Shown: positions 1 to 8,207 of the stretch, piece by piece
How positions within the stretch are numbered: the stretch's first letter is position 1
Layout: the number at the start of each line of letters is the position of its first letter
NCBI GenBank assembly: GCA_900553555.1
Contig: USEG01000013.1
Coordinates: forward strand, 1 to 11,248
Direction: 5' to 3'
Origin: an uncultured Clostridia bacterium
Lineage (GTDB): Bacteria > Bacillota > Clostridia > Christensenellales > Pumilibacteraceae
DNA: 11,248 bases
Translations under genes and position numbers: made by a program
The notes under the pieces: generated by a model
Seen by the model: only the letters and a program-made list of their open reading frames with translations
Told to the model about the DNA's origin: nothing
Databases searched by the model: none

Positions 1-171
1 GGACGACAATGTTTCAAACGTGAGCGGCGTCACAAAGCGCGCGGCGTTTTTTGTCATGACGACATTGACCGACGCGCCGGATTTCCGCAGTCGGCTTACA
101 AGATCGCAGGTTTTGTAAGCGGCAATACCCCCGCTTACACCTACGGTTATTGTTTTCCCGTCAAGACGCAA
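1..171 (-). CDS. coaBC: CoaBC N-terminus (phosphopantothenoylcysteine decarboxylase domain), partial
   Basis: These are the first 57 codons of a gene that runs off the left edge of the window. The product begins with a flavoprotein fold: a short beta strand, then VGVSGGIAAYK (residues about 10-20), then a strand ending VVMTKNAARFVTPLTF. This is the N-terminal signature of the FMN-dependent CoaC half of bifunctional CoaBC. CoaBC joins cysteine to 4'-phosphopantothenate and decarboxylates the product in coenzyme A synthesis; only the start of the CoaC part is visible, so the CoaB half is assumed from the family. The start chosen is TTG at 171, preceded by GGAG about 9 nt upstream; an ATT one codon earlier is less likely. 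It begins 4 nt after the rpoZ stop, matching the Bacillota order gmk-rpoZ-coaBC. Family identification is firm; start choice is moderate. Confidence 0.88.
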   Translation of the reverse strand, partial: MRLDGKTITVGVSGGIAAYKTCDLVSRLRKSGASVNVVMTKNAARFVTPLTFETLSS

Positions 172-175
172 AATG

Positions 176-373
176 TCAGTCTCCGTATTTTATTTCGACT
201 TTACCGTCGTAAATTTCTTTTGCCGCGTACGATATGGGCGTATCGTTAAGCTCCTCGAGCATATCGACCTTCTTTTCGGCAAGATATTTTGCACGTTTTG
301 CCGTAGCTATAACCAATGCGTATTTGCATCCTGTTTTATCGACCAGTTTGTCGATAGGGGGATAAATCATCAT
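176..373 (-). CDS. rpoZ: RNA polymerase omega subunit
   Basis: The product is a small protein of about 65 residues that opens with a YPPIDKLVDK segment and has KYALVIATAKRAKYL in the middle. This is the conserved omega core (the R-A-R/K-A-like helix that clamps the beta' subunit). It promotes RNA polymerase assembly in the cytoplasm. The reading frame can start at GTG 382, which overlaps the gmk stop as GTGA. However, the AGGAG at 389-385 lies only 2 nt before that GTG. ATG at 373 has 11 nt of spacing and better matches the family N-terminus (Met-x-x-Pro-Ser/Pro-Ile-Asp), so I chose it. A second ATG follows immediately. Flanking genes gmk and coaBC match the standard Bacillota neighbourhood, and translation is probably coupled to gmk. 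Confidence 0.9.
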   Translation of the reverse strand: MMIYPPIDKLVDKTGCKYALVIATAKRAKYLAEKKVDMLEELNDTPISYAAKEIYDGKVEIKYGD

Positions 374-378
374 AATTG

Positions 379-1017
379 TCACTTCTCCTGGTTTAATAAT
401 TTATTTATAGTCTGCATATTTCTTTGCGTTTTACTCTTTTCGGCGTCAATTATGGCAATGACGCTGCTGACGGCGCTTTCGACTTCGTCGTTAAACACCA
501 TATAATCGAAAAGACGGTATTTTGCCAATTCGCTTCTTGCCAGTCCCAGCCGGCGCTGAATAGCTTCTTCCGACTCGGTGCCTCTGCCTCTTAGACGCTT
601 TTCCAATTCTTTAAATGTAGGGGGCATGATAAAAATCGTAATGCTTTTGGGATATTTTTTGCGAATCTGTTCGGCGCCAAGCGTATCTATTTCAAACATT
701 ACGTCCTGACCTTTCGACAGTATTTCCAAAACAGGCGCTTTCGGCGTTCCGTAATAATTGCAGTAAACGGACGCTGTTTCGAGAAATTCGCCCTTTGCTA
801 TCATATCCTGATACTGTTCGAGCGTCCGAAAATAATAGTGAACGCCTTCTATCTCGTTGGGGCGAGGCGCGCGCGTCGTGACGGAAACCGACTTTTGAAT
901 TTCCGGCCGTCTTTTTATCACCTCGTTATAGACGGTGCCTTTTCCGGCTCCGCTGGGACCGGAAATAATGATAAGCAGTCCCTCGCGTTTTTCCGTATTG
1001 TCAACTACACTATTCAA
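379..1017 (-). CDS. gmk: Guanylate kinase
   Basis: The enzyme phosphorylates GMP (and dGMP) to GDP with ATP in the cytoplasm, feeding GTP, dGTP and ppGpp pools. At 212 aa it is a normal length. The P-loop GPSGAGKGT is at residues 20-28. The GMP-binding segment SVSVTTRAPRPNE...G..YYF spans about 43-63, with Asn where a Gly is more usual in R-x-G-E. It is followed by GEFLE and N-YYGTP (about 76-91), the DVMFEID strand near 105-111, and the lid with RGRGTE near 143-148. The only usable start before the P-loop is TTG at 1017: an in-frame TAA lies three codons upstream and no ATG or GTG occurs before the P-loop. The start lies inside the last codons of yicC (8-nt overlap). The nearest AGGAG (1035-1031) is a long 13 nt away, so initiation probably depends on coupling to yicC. 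Its stop overlaps a possible GTG start of rpoZ. Confidence 0.95.
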   Translation of the reverse strand: MNSVVDNTEKREGLLIIISGPSGAGKGTVYNEVIKRRPEIQKSVSVTTRAPRPNEIEGVHYYFRTLEQYQDMIAKGEFLETASVYCNYYGTPKAPVLEILSKGQDVMFEIDTLGAEQIRKKYPKSITIFIMPPTFKELEKRLRGRGTESEEAIQRRLGLARSELAKYRLFDYMVFNDEVESAVSSVIAIIDAEKSKTQRNMQTINKLLNQEK

Positions 1018-1885
1018 CGTTTCTTATCTGCTCCTTGATTTTTTCCAATTCGTTTTTCATTTTAAGCACGCAGGTCGTAATATCGTAATCGTTGGCCTTG
1101 CTGCCCATGGTGTTTATTTCACGATTCATTTCCTGCGAAAGGAAATCCAGTTTCCTGCCCGTTTGGCCTTCTCTTTCCAATTCTCCGCGAAATTGCGATA
1201 TATGCGAACCCAAACGCGATATTTCTTCGTTTATGTCGGCTTTATCGGCAAAAAAAGCCACTTCGTTTAACAATTTTGTCTCATCCGTCTCGACGTCGGC
1301 AAGCATTTCAGCAATACGCTCGGCAATCCTGACCTTGTAGTCGGCCACGACTCCGTCGGCGCGACCGCGCACTTTTTCCAGTTGGTCGGCAATGATGTCG
1401 AGAAGCTGAGTAAGGTTTGTCTTTATGCCCTCGCCTTCTTTTAGCCGCATATCGACGAGAGCGTCGCACGCGCCCGTAACGGCCTCGGTCACAAGACAAG
1501 CCAGCTGTTCGTCGTCCTCTTCTTCCGATTCGACTTTTAACGCTTCGGGTATTTTCATCGCGTCGCTTACCGAAAAATCATTGGGAATACCAAACTTTTC
1601 CGACAAAAGGCGTGCGGCGTCCACATATCCCGCCACCAGATTCTCATCCACCACCACGCGTTTGTTCGCACAGGAAGCGTCCGAATAGTTAAAGCATGCG
1701 TCTACGGTGCCGCGGCCTATTTTGCTCTTTAAAATTTTACGCGCCACGTCTTCCTGTGAAGACAATATCTTGGGAAGACGGAGATTTATCTCCAGATAAC
1801 GATTGTTGACCGACTTTATTTCGACAGTCAGTTCTTTTCCTCCGGCGCTTGCCGTAAACTTGCCGTACCCCGTCATACTGTTCAT
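1010..1885 (-). CDS. yicC: YicC/YloC family endoribonuclease
   Basis: The 291-aa product matches the YicC/YloC family from end to end. It starts with the diagnostic MNSMTGYGK and has EIKSVNNRYLEINLRLP in the N-terminal domain. The C-terminal domain (DUF1732) has EVAFFADKADINEEISRL..H, GRKLDFLSQEMNREINTMGSKA and a final coiled helix. Family members are metal-dependent endoribonucleases implicated in RNA turnover; the Bacillus homologue is YloC. The reading frame extends six codons further upstream, but ATG 1885 is preferred: AGGAG lies 9 nt before it and the MTGYG motif is at the family N-terminus. It is the first gene of the yicC-gmk-rpoZ-coaBC run and ends inside the gmk start. In Bacillus subtilis remA lies between yloC and gmk; here the overlap leaves no room for it. 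Family assignment is certain; the exact cellular substrate is not inferable. Confidence 0.94.
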   Translation of the reverse strand: MNSMTGYGKFTASAGGKELTVEIKSVNNRYLEINLRLPKILSSQEDVARKILKSKIGRGTVDACFNYSDASCANKRVVVDENLVAGYVDAARLLSEKFGIPNDFSVSDAMKIPEALKVESEEEDDEQLACLVTEAVTGACDALVDMRLKEGEGIKTNLTQLLDIIADQLEKVRGRADGVVADYKVRIAERIAEMLADVETDETKLLNEVAFFADKADINEEISRLGSHISQFRGELEREGQTGRKLDFLSQEMNREINTMGSKANDYDITTCVLKMKNELEKIKEQIRNVE

Positions 1886-2043
1886 GTTTGTCAGCTCCTG
1901 CAAATTGCTTTTAGTTTAAGGCAAGCTAGTACTTTCGCGGGTTTAATACAGCTAACGTAATGACGTCAATGCGGACCGGGCAAGCCGTTAACGGCGTTAA
2001 ATTGCATTGCAAAAAAACTTTTGAAGCACATACCTGCATACAC
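1886..2043 (-). other. Leader region of the yicC transcript
   Basis: This gene-free stretch between the predicted transcription start and yicC is about 157 nt. It contains the perfect palindrome GCCGTTAACGGC (1984-1995), TGACGTCA (1961-1968) and an inverted repeat TTGCA-t-TGCAA (2002-2012). A 37-codon frame with ATG at 2039 and TAG at 1928-1926 begins about 4 nt from the predicted start site without a Shine-Dalgarno sequence. I recognise no known riboswitch or T-box features and see no hairpin followed by a T run. The yicC ribosome binding site AGGAG is at about 1899-1895. Confidence 0.5.
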
Positions 2044-4000
<1,957 letters not shown>

Positions 4001-6262
4001 TTAATCCTCCAAAACCGTAAGCGGCGCGTAAATAAGCATAAGATTCAGTTTACCCGCTTTGTCAAACTGAACTAACGCGCACGTCCCGTCGCCTTCTCCG
4101 CTGATAGATATTATTGTTCCCGTGCCGAATTTTTCGTGCATGACGCGTTTGCCCGGCTTAAAGCCCGATAAATCTTTTTTTCTTTCGGTTAATTTACCGC
4201 TCTGCCGGGACGCACGGCTTTCGCCTGCGGGAACGGTCATTTTGTCATATTCTGAGGCGGAATCTTCATAAGCCCGTCTTCTATACCCGCCGCCGTATCC
4301 CGTATAGTCGCCTCCATACGAGTTGTAACGCTGATAACTCGCGGGGCTGACAACATTGAATCCCGCCTCGGTAAGGAAACGGCTGGGCTTGTTGACGGTA
4401 ATCTGGTTGAAACGGAACCGCGACTCGGTATATGTAATTATAAGCTGCTCCATTGCGCGCGTCACCGCCACATACATGAGTCTGCGCTCTTCTTCGATGT
4501 CCTCGGGGTCGTCTTTGGCAGACGAAGGAAAAATACCTTCCTCAGCCCCCACAATAAAGACTGTTTTAAATTCCAGTCCCTTGGCGCTGTGCACCGTACT
4601 TATGGTAATGCCGCCGTTGCTTTCTTCATCGGTGTCCGAATAAAGCGAAATGCTCTGCAGATATTCTTCAAGGCTGCCGCCGTTGTTTTTATCGTACTCT
4701 TCCATACCCGTCAGCAGTTCTTTGATGTTCATGCGCCTATTGACGTCGTCTTCGTCGTCTTTGCCGTAATATTCTTTAAGATTGAGCACTTTGACGATAT
4801 ACTTTCCGAGATTGGCCACGCTTGCGCCCGTTTTGTAAGCGTTTTCGAAACATTTGAGCGTCTCGGTAAGATTGGTCAATTTTTTGACAAGTTTGGGCGG
4901 TAAATCGTCATTTTCGGACGAATTAAGTACTATGTCATACATAGTACTTCCGGTTATACGCGCATAATTGACCAGTTGAGCGATGGTGGCGTCACCTATG
5001 CCGCGCTTCGGAAAATTGATAATGCGCAGCAACGCCTCGTCATCGGCGTGATTGGACATAAGCTTTAGATAAGCCAGTACGTCCTTTATCTCCTTTCTCT
5101 CGTAAAACTTAAAGCCGCCGTAAACACGGTAAGGAACGTTGTATGCCAAAAAAGCTTCTTCGAAAGGTCTGGAAAGCGAATTGACGCGCATAAGCACCGC
5201 AAAATCGTCGTAGGAATATCCGTTGGCGCGCATTAATGACGATATCTTGCGCACCACGTAATTTACTTCGTCGCGCTCGTTTTTCGCGCAATGACAGTCC
5301 ACTTCCGAGCCTACGGGATTTGCCGTCCACAAAACCTTCTCGAGCCGGGTTGTGTTGTTGGCAATTATCCTGTTGGCCACGTCCAAAATGTTCTGCGTCG
5401 AGCGATAATTTTGCTCGAGCTTATAAACTTTACAGTTAAACTGCCGCTGAAAATTGAATATGTTGCGGTAATCGGCTCCGCGCCAGCCGTATATGCTTTG
5501 ATCCTCGTCGCCGACGGCAAAAATATTGCCCCACTCCCCCGCAAGAATTGCCGCTATTTCATATTGAACGGCATTGGTATCCTGAAATTCGTCTATATGT
5601 ATATACTTGAATTTATGCTGGTAGTATTTGCGGGCTTCTTCGCAATTGCGCAGTAAATCGCGGGCGTACAGCAGTAAATCGTCATAATCCAAAGCATTGC
5701 TTTTTATTTTGACCTGCTCGTACTGCTTGTATGCCTCCGCAATTATGTCGATATCCGGCATGAATTTGTTTATTACGAGATATTCGTCGGGAGTAAGACC
5801 GGTTTCCTTGGCTTTCGATATGCAGGACGCCACCTGCTTTTCGCAGGAAGACGCATCCTTGATTTTACCCTTTTCGGCAAAGTCTTTAAGTATGCGTTTT
5901 ATGCAATTGTTTTTTTCGTTTTCGCCGTATATCGTAAAATTGGAACTAAATCCGGGAAAAAATCCGATGTATTTGCGCAAAAGGCGCACGCAAAGAGCAT
6001 GGAAAGTAAAAATCCAAATGTCCTCGGCGCCTTCCACCATGTCGCAAAGCCGTTCTTTCATCTCTCCGGCGGCTTTGTTGGTAAAAGTAATGGCCAAAAT
6101 ATTGTATCTTTCCGCCTTACCCTGATCTATTATGTATGCTATACGGTGGGTGAGCAGACGAGTTTTACCGCTGCCCGCTCCCGCCGTAACCAAAACGGCT
6201 CCTTCGGTGTCAAGCACGGGTTTAAGCTGTTCGGAATTTAATGTCGATAAATCAAAATGCAT
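4001..6262 (-). CDS. pcrA: ATP-dependent DNA helicase PcrA (UvrD/Rep family)
   Basis: This is a superfamily 1A 3'-5' DNA helicase working in nucleotide-excision repair, replication-fork upkeep and removal of RecA or RNA polymerase from DNA. The 753-aa product shows all motifs: Walker A AGAGSGKT (27-34), motif Ia TFTNKAAGEMKER (59-71), motif II DEFQD (224-228), motif III GDEDQSIYGWRGAD (251-264), LEQNYRST (282-289), motif V STVHSAKGLEF (555-565) and motif VI YVAVTRA (597-603). A Tyr/Gly-rich linker (about 642-662, including GYGGGY) leads to a C-terminal Tudor-like domain (about 700-750, KRVMHEKFGTGTI). In Gram-positive PcrA this domain contacts RNA polymerase. The start ATG 6262 has GAGG 7 nt upstream and a strong promoter close by. 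It is followed 3 nt later by ligA. A perfect 10-bp inverted repeat lies within codons 438-446. Confidence 0.97.
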   Translation of the reverse strand: MHFDLSTLNSEQLKPVLDTEGAVLVTAGAGSGKTRLLTHRIAYIIDQGKAERYNILAITFTNKAAGEMKERLCDMVEGAEDIWIFTFHALCVRLLRKYIGFFPGFSSNFTIYGENEKNNCIKRILKDFAEKGKIKDASSCEKQVASCISKAKETGLTPDEYLVINKFMPDIDIIAEAYKQYEQVKIKSNALDYDDLLLYARDLLRNCEEARKYYQHKFKYIHIDEFQDTNAVQYEIAAILAGEWGNIFAVGDEDQSIYGWRGADYRNIFNFQRQFNCKVYKLEQNYRSTQNILDVANRIIANNTTRLEKVLWTANPVGSEVDCHCAKNERDEVNYVVRKISSLMRANGYSYDDFAVLMRVNSLSRPFEEAFLAYNVPYRVYGGFKFYERKEIKDVLAYLKLMSNHADDEALLRIINFPKRGIGDATIAQLVNYARITGSTMYDIVLNSSENDDLPPKLVKKLTNLTETLKCFENAYKTGASVANLGKYIVKVLNLKEYYGKDDEDDVNRRMNIKELLTGMEEYDKNNGGSLEEYLQSISLYSDTDEESNGGITISTVHSAKGLEFKTVFIVGAEEGIFPSSAKDDPEDIEEERRLMYVAVTRAMEQLIITYTESRFRFNQITVNKPSRFLTEAGFNVVSPASYQRYNSYGGDYTGYGGGYRRRAYEDSASEYDKMTVPAGESRASRQSGKLTERKKDLSGFKPGKRVMHEKFGTGTIISISGEGDGTCALVQFDKAGKLNLMLIYAPLTVLED
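4925..4949. repeat. Perfect inverted repeat inside pcrA
   Basis: AAGTACTATG (4925-4934) and CATAGTACTT (4940-4949) are exact reverse complements separated by 5 nt. In the pcrA mRNA this would form a 10-bp hairpin with a 5-nt loop over the codons for about residues 438-446. No T run follows, so it is not an intrinsic terminator. As DNA it has the shape of an operator for a dimeric protein, but no such role can be read from the sequence. Confidence 0.7.
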
Positions 6263-6290
6263 TGCGTATCCTCTTTTGTCTTTCGCTTAT

Positions 6291-6319
6291 ATTTTATCAA
6301 AAAGCCGCTTTTAAGTCAA
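6291..6319 (-). promoter_or_regulatory. Sigma-A promoter for pcrA-ligA
   Basis: On the minus strand TTGACT (6319-6314), a 17-nt spacer and TAAAAT (6296-6291) form a near-consensus promoter, with TGA before the -10 box (extended -10). Transcription should start near 6284, giving a leader of only about 20 nt with the GAGG ribosome binding site. The -35 box lies about 15 nt downstream of the stop of the preceding 151-aa gene. Confidence 0.8.
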
Positions 6320-6333
6320 CATAATTATGCGTT

Positions 6334-6789
6334 TCATACCGATTTGATCATGCGTTCGAGATAATATCTTTCTTTAAGCTCGTTGTACTGGCGCACCAAA
6401 TACAAAACGTATCTTTGCTTAGCGTTTTCGTCCATTTCATTGTATTTTTCGTAGTCGATTAGCTGACCTATCGGGTTGGTGGTGTTTTCATCGTTGTCGA
6501 GTATATTGCACACGCGCAGATATAATCTTTCGGTTTCGCTGATGGAGTTGTCCTCTACCGTATCTATGTTTTCGCGGATATAGCGCGACCGCTGAACCTG
6601 TCGTATTCTTTGACGATTTTCGGGAGTGTCTCCCTCTTTCTTCAAAAATTCCGCCCGTTCGACGGCAAGACGCGTCCAATATCCCATTTTTAGTCTTTCC
6701 TTTGCCTGAGCCGCGCGTTTTTTGATTTCGCTTTGTCTTTTTGCGCCCTTTTTTATAAGTGTGGCGTCTTCCTGTTTTTCACGCTTCAT
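6334..6789 (-). CDS. Hypothetical protein, 151 aa, highly charged
   Basis: I do not recognise this protein. The start is well supported: GGAGG lies 6 nt before ATG 6789, below an extended -10 promoter. The first 35 residues are rich in Lys, Arg, Glu and Ala (for example IKKRAAQAKERLK) and look like a basic helix. A second basic patch (RQRIRQVQRSR) falls at about 58-69. Then come an acidic, Asn-rich middle (about 98-106) and a C-terminal helical stretch with many Tyr, Leu and Arg residues (YVLYLVRQYNELKERYYLER). There is one Cys, no signal peptide and no membrane segment, so it is probably cytoplasmic. The composition is compatible with a nucleic-acid or ribosome-binding role, but that is a guess. 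It sits between the lepA-hemW terminator and the pcrA promoter, so it is probably transcribed alone. It is likely a real gene because of its signals and its length in one frame. Confidence 0.78.
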   Translation of the reverse strand: MKREKQEDATLIKKGAKRQSEIKKRAAQAKERLKMGYWTRLAVERAEFLKKEGDTPENRQRIRQVQRSRYIRENIDTVEDNSISETERLYLRVCNILDNDENTTNPIGQLIDYEKYNEMDENAKQRYVLYLVRQYNELKERYYLERMIKSV

Positions 6790-6817
6790 AAAGCACCTCC
6801 GTAAAACAACTGAGATT

Positions 6818-6826
6818 ATTATAACA
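6818..6826 (-). promoter_or_regulatory. Extended -10 promoter for the 151-aa gene
   Basis: On the minus strand TGT-TATAAT (6826-6818) is a consensus -10 with an extended TGn element. At the usual -35 distance (about 6841-6846) there is only the T run of the upstream terminator, so no good -35 box; TTGAAG at about 6838-6833 is too close to serve. Activity would rely on the extended -10. The predicted start is near 6811, about 22 nt before the ATG. Confidence 0.6.
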
Positions 6827-6839
6827 TGAAAACTTCAAG

Positions 6840-6881
6840 AAAAAACGCCGCAGTCATAAAAATACCAACTTCGACGTTTTT
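6840..6881 (-). terminator. Intrinsic terminator of the lepA-hemW operon
   Basis: Read on the minus strand, AAAAACGTCG (6881-6872) pairs with CGGCGTTTTT (ending about 6841) with one G-U pair. After one mismatch the stem continues AGTT / GACT. The loop is A/T-rich and a run of six T (6845-6840) follows. It lies about 65 nt after the stop of the 57-codon gene, in the right place to end the lepA-hemW transcript. The stem was paired by eye; a folding calculation was not possible. Confidence 0.6.
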
Positions 6882-6945
6882 CGACATTACCTGATAAAAA
6901 TTTCTTAATAAAATGGGAATATGATACAAAATTCTCCGTTTATTT

Positions 6946-7119
6946 CTACCAGTCTTCCTTATAACTGATTTTGACGTCGTCATAAAGATCGAAATATTTG
7001 CGCTTGAATTCGGCAGCCTTTTTCTGTTTCATCAATTTGGCACGCTTTTCTTCTGCGTCGGTGCGGACGTTGTTTTTTGCTGTATTTTTAGTATTTTCAC
7101 TGCTTTTATCCTGTTTCAT
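6946..7119 (-). CDS. Small charged protein, 57 aa, coupled to hemW
   Basis: This short gene has ATG at 7119, GGAG 5 nt upstream and TAG at 6948-6946. Its start overlaps the hemW stop as ATGA, the classic sign of translational coupling. The product has 16 Lys/Arg and 11 Asp/Glu among 57 residues and no Cys, Gly, Pro or His. The first 20 residues are polar (Lys, Asn, Ser, Thr). A probable amphipathic helix follows (about 21-42, EEKRAKLMKQKKAAEFKRK), then an aromatic-acidic tail (YFDLYDDVKISYKEDW). There is no membrane segment or signal peptide. I recognise no family. It could be a small ribosome- or nucleic-acid-associated protein, in keeping with lepA in the operon, but that is only context. 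It is the last gene before the terminator at 6840-6881. Confidence 0.72.
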   Translation of the reverse strand: MKQDKSSENTKNTAKNNVRTDAEEKRAKLMKQKKAAEFKRKYFDLYDDVKISYKEDW

Positions 7120-8207
7120 ATCAACTCCGTTATTATGCTGTTTAGCACATACACTCCCTTATCGGTAGCGAACAATCTGTTGTCGGCGACGTCTATCACG
7201 CCGAGAGTTTTAAGCTTTTGTATTTCGCCGCCTTTAACGTCCGTAAGCTCACTGCCGAACAAAGACTTATATTCGTTGAGATCTATGCCTTCTTTAAGAC
7301 GCAGACGGAGCATTACATATTCCTCGCGCAGCTGGCCGGCGTCTATTTTTTCGCGGTACACCGCCGTAAGTCCGCCGATGTATGACGCGATGTTTTCGGT
7401 ATTGGAAAACCGTTCTCCGTCAATATACGAATGCGCCGCCGCTCCAAATCCTATATACGGTTTATGCAGCCAATATCCGCGGTTATGACGTCCTATTTGC
7501 CCGTTTTTGGCAAAATTACTAATTTCGTAACGCTCGTATCCGCGGCTGCGGAGACAGTCGGAGGCAAAAGCATATTCATCAGCCATGTCGTCCTCGTCGG
7601 GACGATATGCGCAGGCATACATTATGCTCCCCTTTTCCACCGAAAGGGAATAAACGGATATATGCGGAATACTAAGCGCCGTGATAAGGTCCAACGTATT
7701 CTTTACGTCGTCGTGCGTTTCTCCTTCCAACCCCACAATAAAATCGGCCGATATATTGTCTATTCCCGCCGCGCGGGCAGTCTTAACGGCGTCTATGAAC
7801 TGCCGCACCGAATGCAGCCTTCCCGCTTTTTTAAGCACGTCGTCGTTTGCGCATTGCAATCCTATACTTACACGGTTTATTCCTGCTCTTCTGCACTCGT
7901 CGAAAAATTGCGTCGACGTCGATTCGGGATTGGCCTCTACGGTTACTTCCGCCGTTTTTTCCACCGTAAATCTGTCGCCGATACAGTTCATTATTTCCTC
8001 TATCGCGCCGGCATAAAGGCACGACGGCGTTCCTCCTCCGATATAGACAGTTGCAGCCGTCTCCCCGCAGCGGAAGGCGGCTATTTCGCGCTTTAACGCC
8101 TCGACATACTGTCTTTGCGAGGAAAGGTTTACCGTCGAAACAAAACTGCAATAGCGGCACTTGCCTCGGCAATAGGGAATATGAACATAAACGCCTATGC
8201 CGGGCAT
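7116..8207 (-). CDS. hemW: HemW-type radical SAM protein (HemN-like, putative heme chaperone)
   Basis: The 363-aa product is a radical SAM protein with the iron-sulfur motif CRGKCRYC (Cys13, Cys17, Cys20) followed by Ser-Phe. It lacks the extra Cys (CxxxCxxCxC) of true coproporphyrinogen dehydrogenase HemN, which points to HemW. Other family landmarks are VYIGGGTPS (about 54-62), VSIGLQ, ISADFIVGLEGET, the YEISNFAK...RHN..YW segment and YIGFGAAAHSY. HemW binds heme and is described as a heme chaperone for respiratory enzymes; it does not make porphyrin. The frame is open for 46 more codons upstream, but that part overlaps lepA and is basic and non-homologous. ATG 8207 (1-nt overlap with the lepA stop, TAATG) gives the expected HIPYC start. 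There is no strong ribosome binding site, so coupling to lepA is likely. lepA-hemW adjacency is common in Bacillota. Confidence 0.92.
   Translation of the reverse strand: MPGIGVYVHIPYCRGKCRYCSFVSTVNLSSQRQYVEALKREIAAFRCGETAATVYIGGGTPSCLYAGAIEEIMNCIGDRFTVEKTAEVTVEANPESTSTQFFDECRRAGINRVSIGLQCANDDVLKKAGRLHSVRQFIDAVKTARAAGIDNISADFIVGLEGETHDDVKNTLDLITALSIPHISVYSLSVEKGSIMYACAYRPDEDDMADEYAFASDCLRSRGYERYEISNFAKNGQIGRHNRGYWLHKPYIGFGAAAHSYIDGERFSNTENIASYIGGLTAVYREKIDAGQLREEYVMLRLRLKEGIDLNEYKSLFGSELTDVKGGEIQKLKTLGVIDVADNRLFATDKGVYVLNSIITELI

Noticed and set aside
6297..6313. AAAAGCGGCTTTTT as a terminator of the 151-aa gene
   Set aside because: The possible stem has only five mostly A-T pairs around a 3-nt loop, and it is the spacer of the pcrA promoter.
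7431..8096. 221-codon open frame on the plus strand
   Set aside because: It lies fully antisense to hemW, has no recognisable domain, and arises from codon bias of the real gene.
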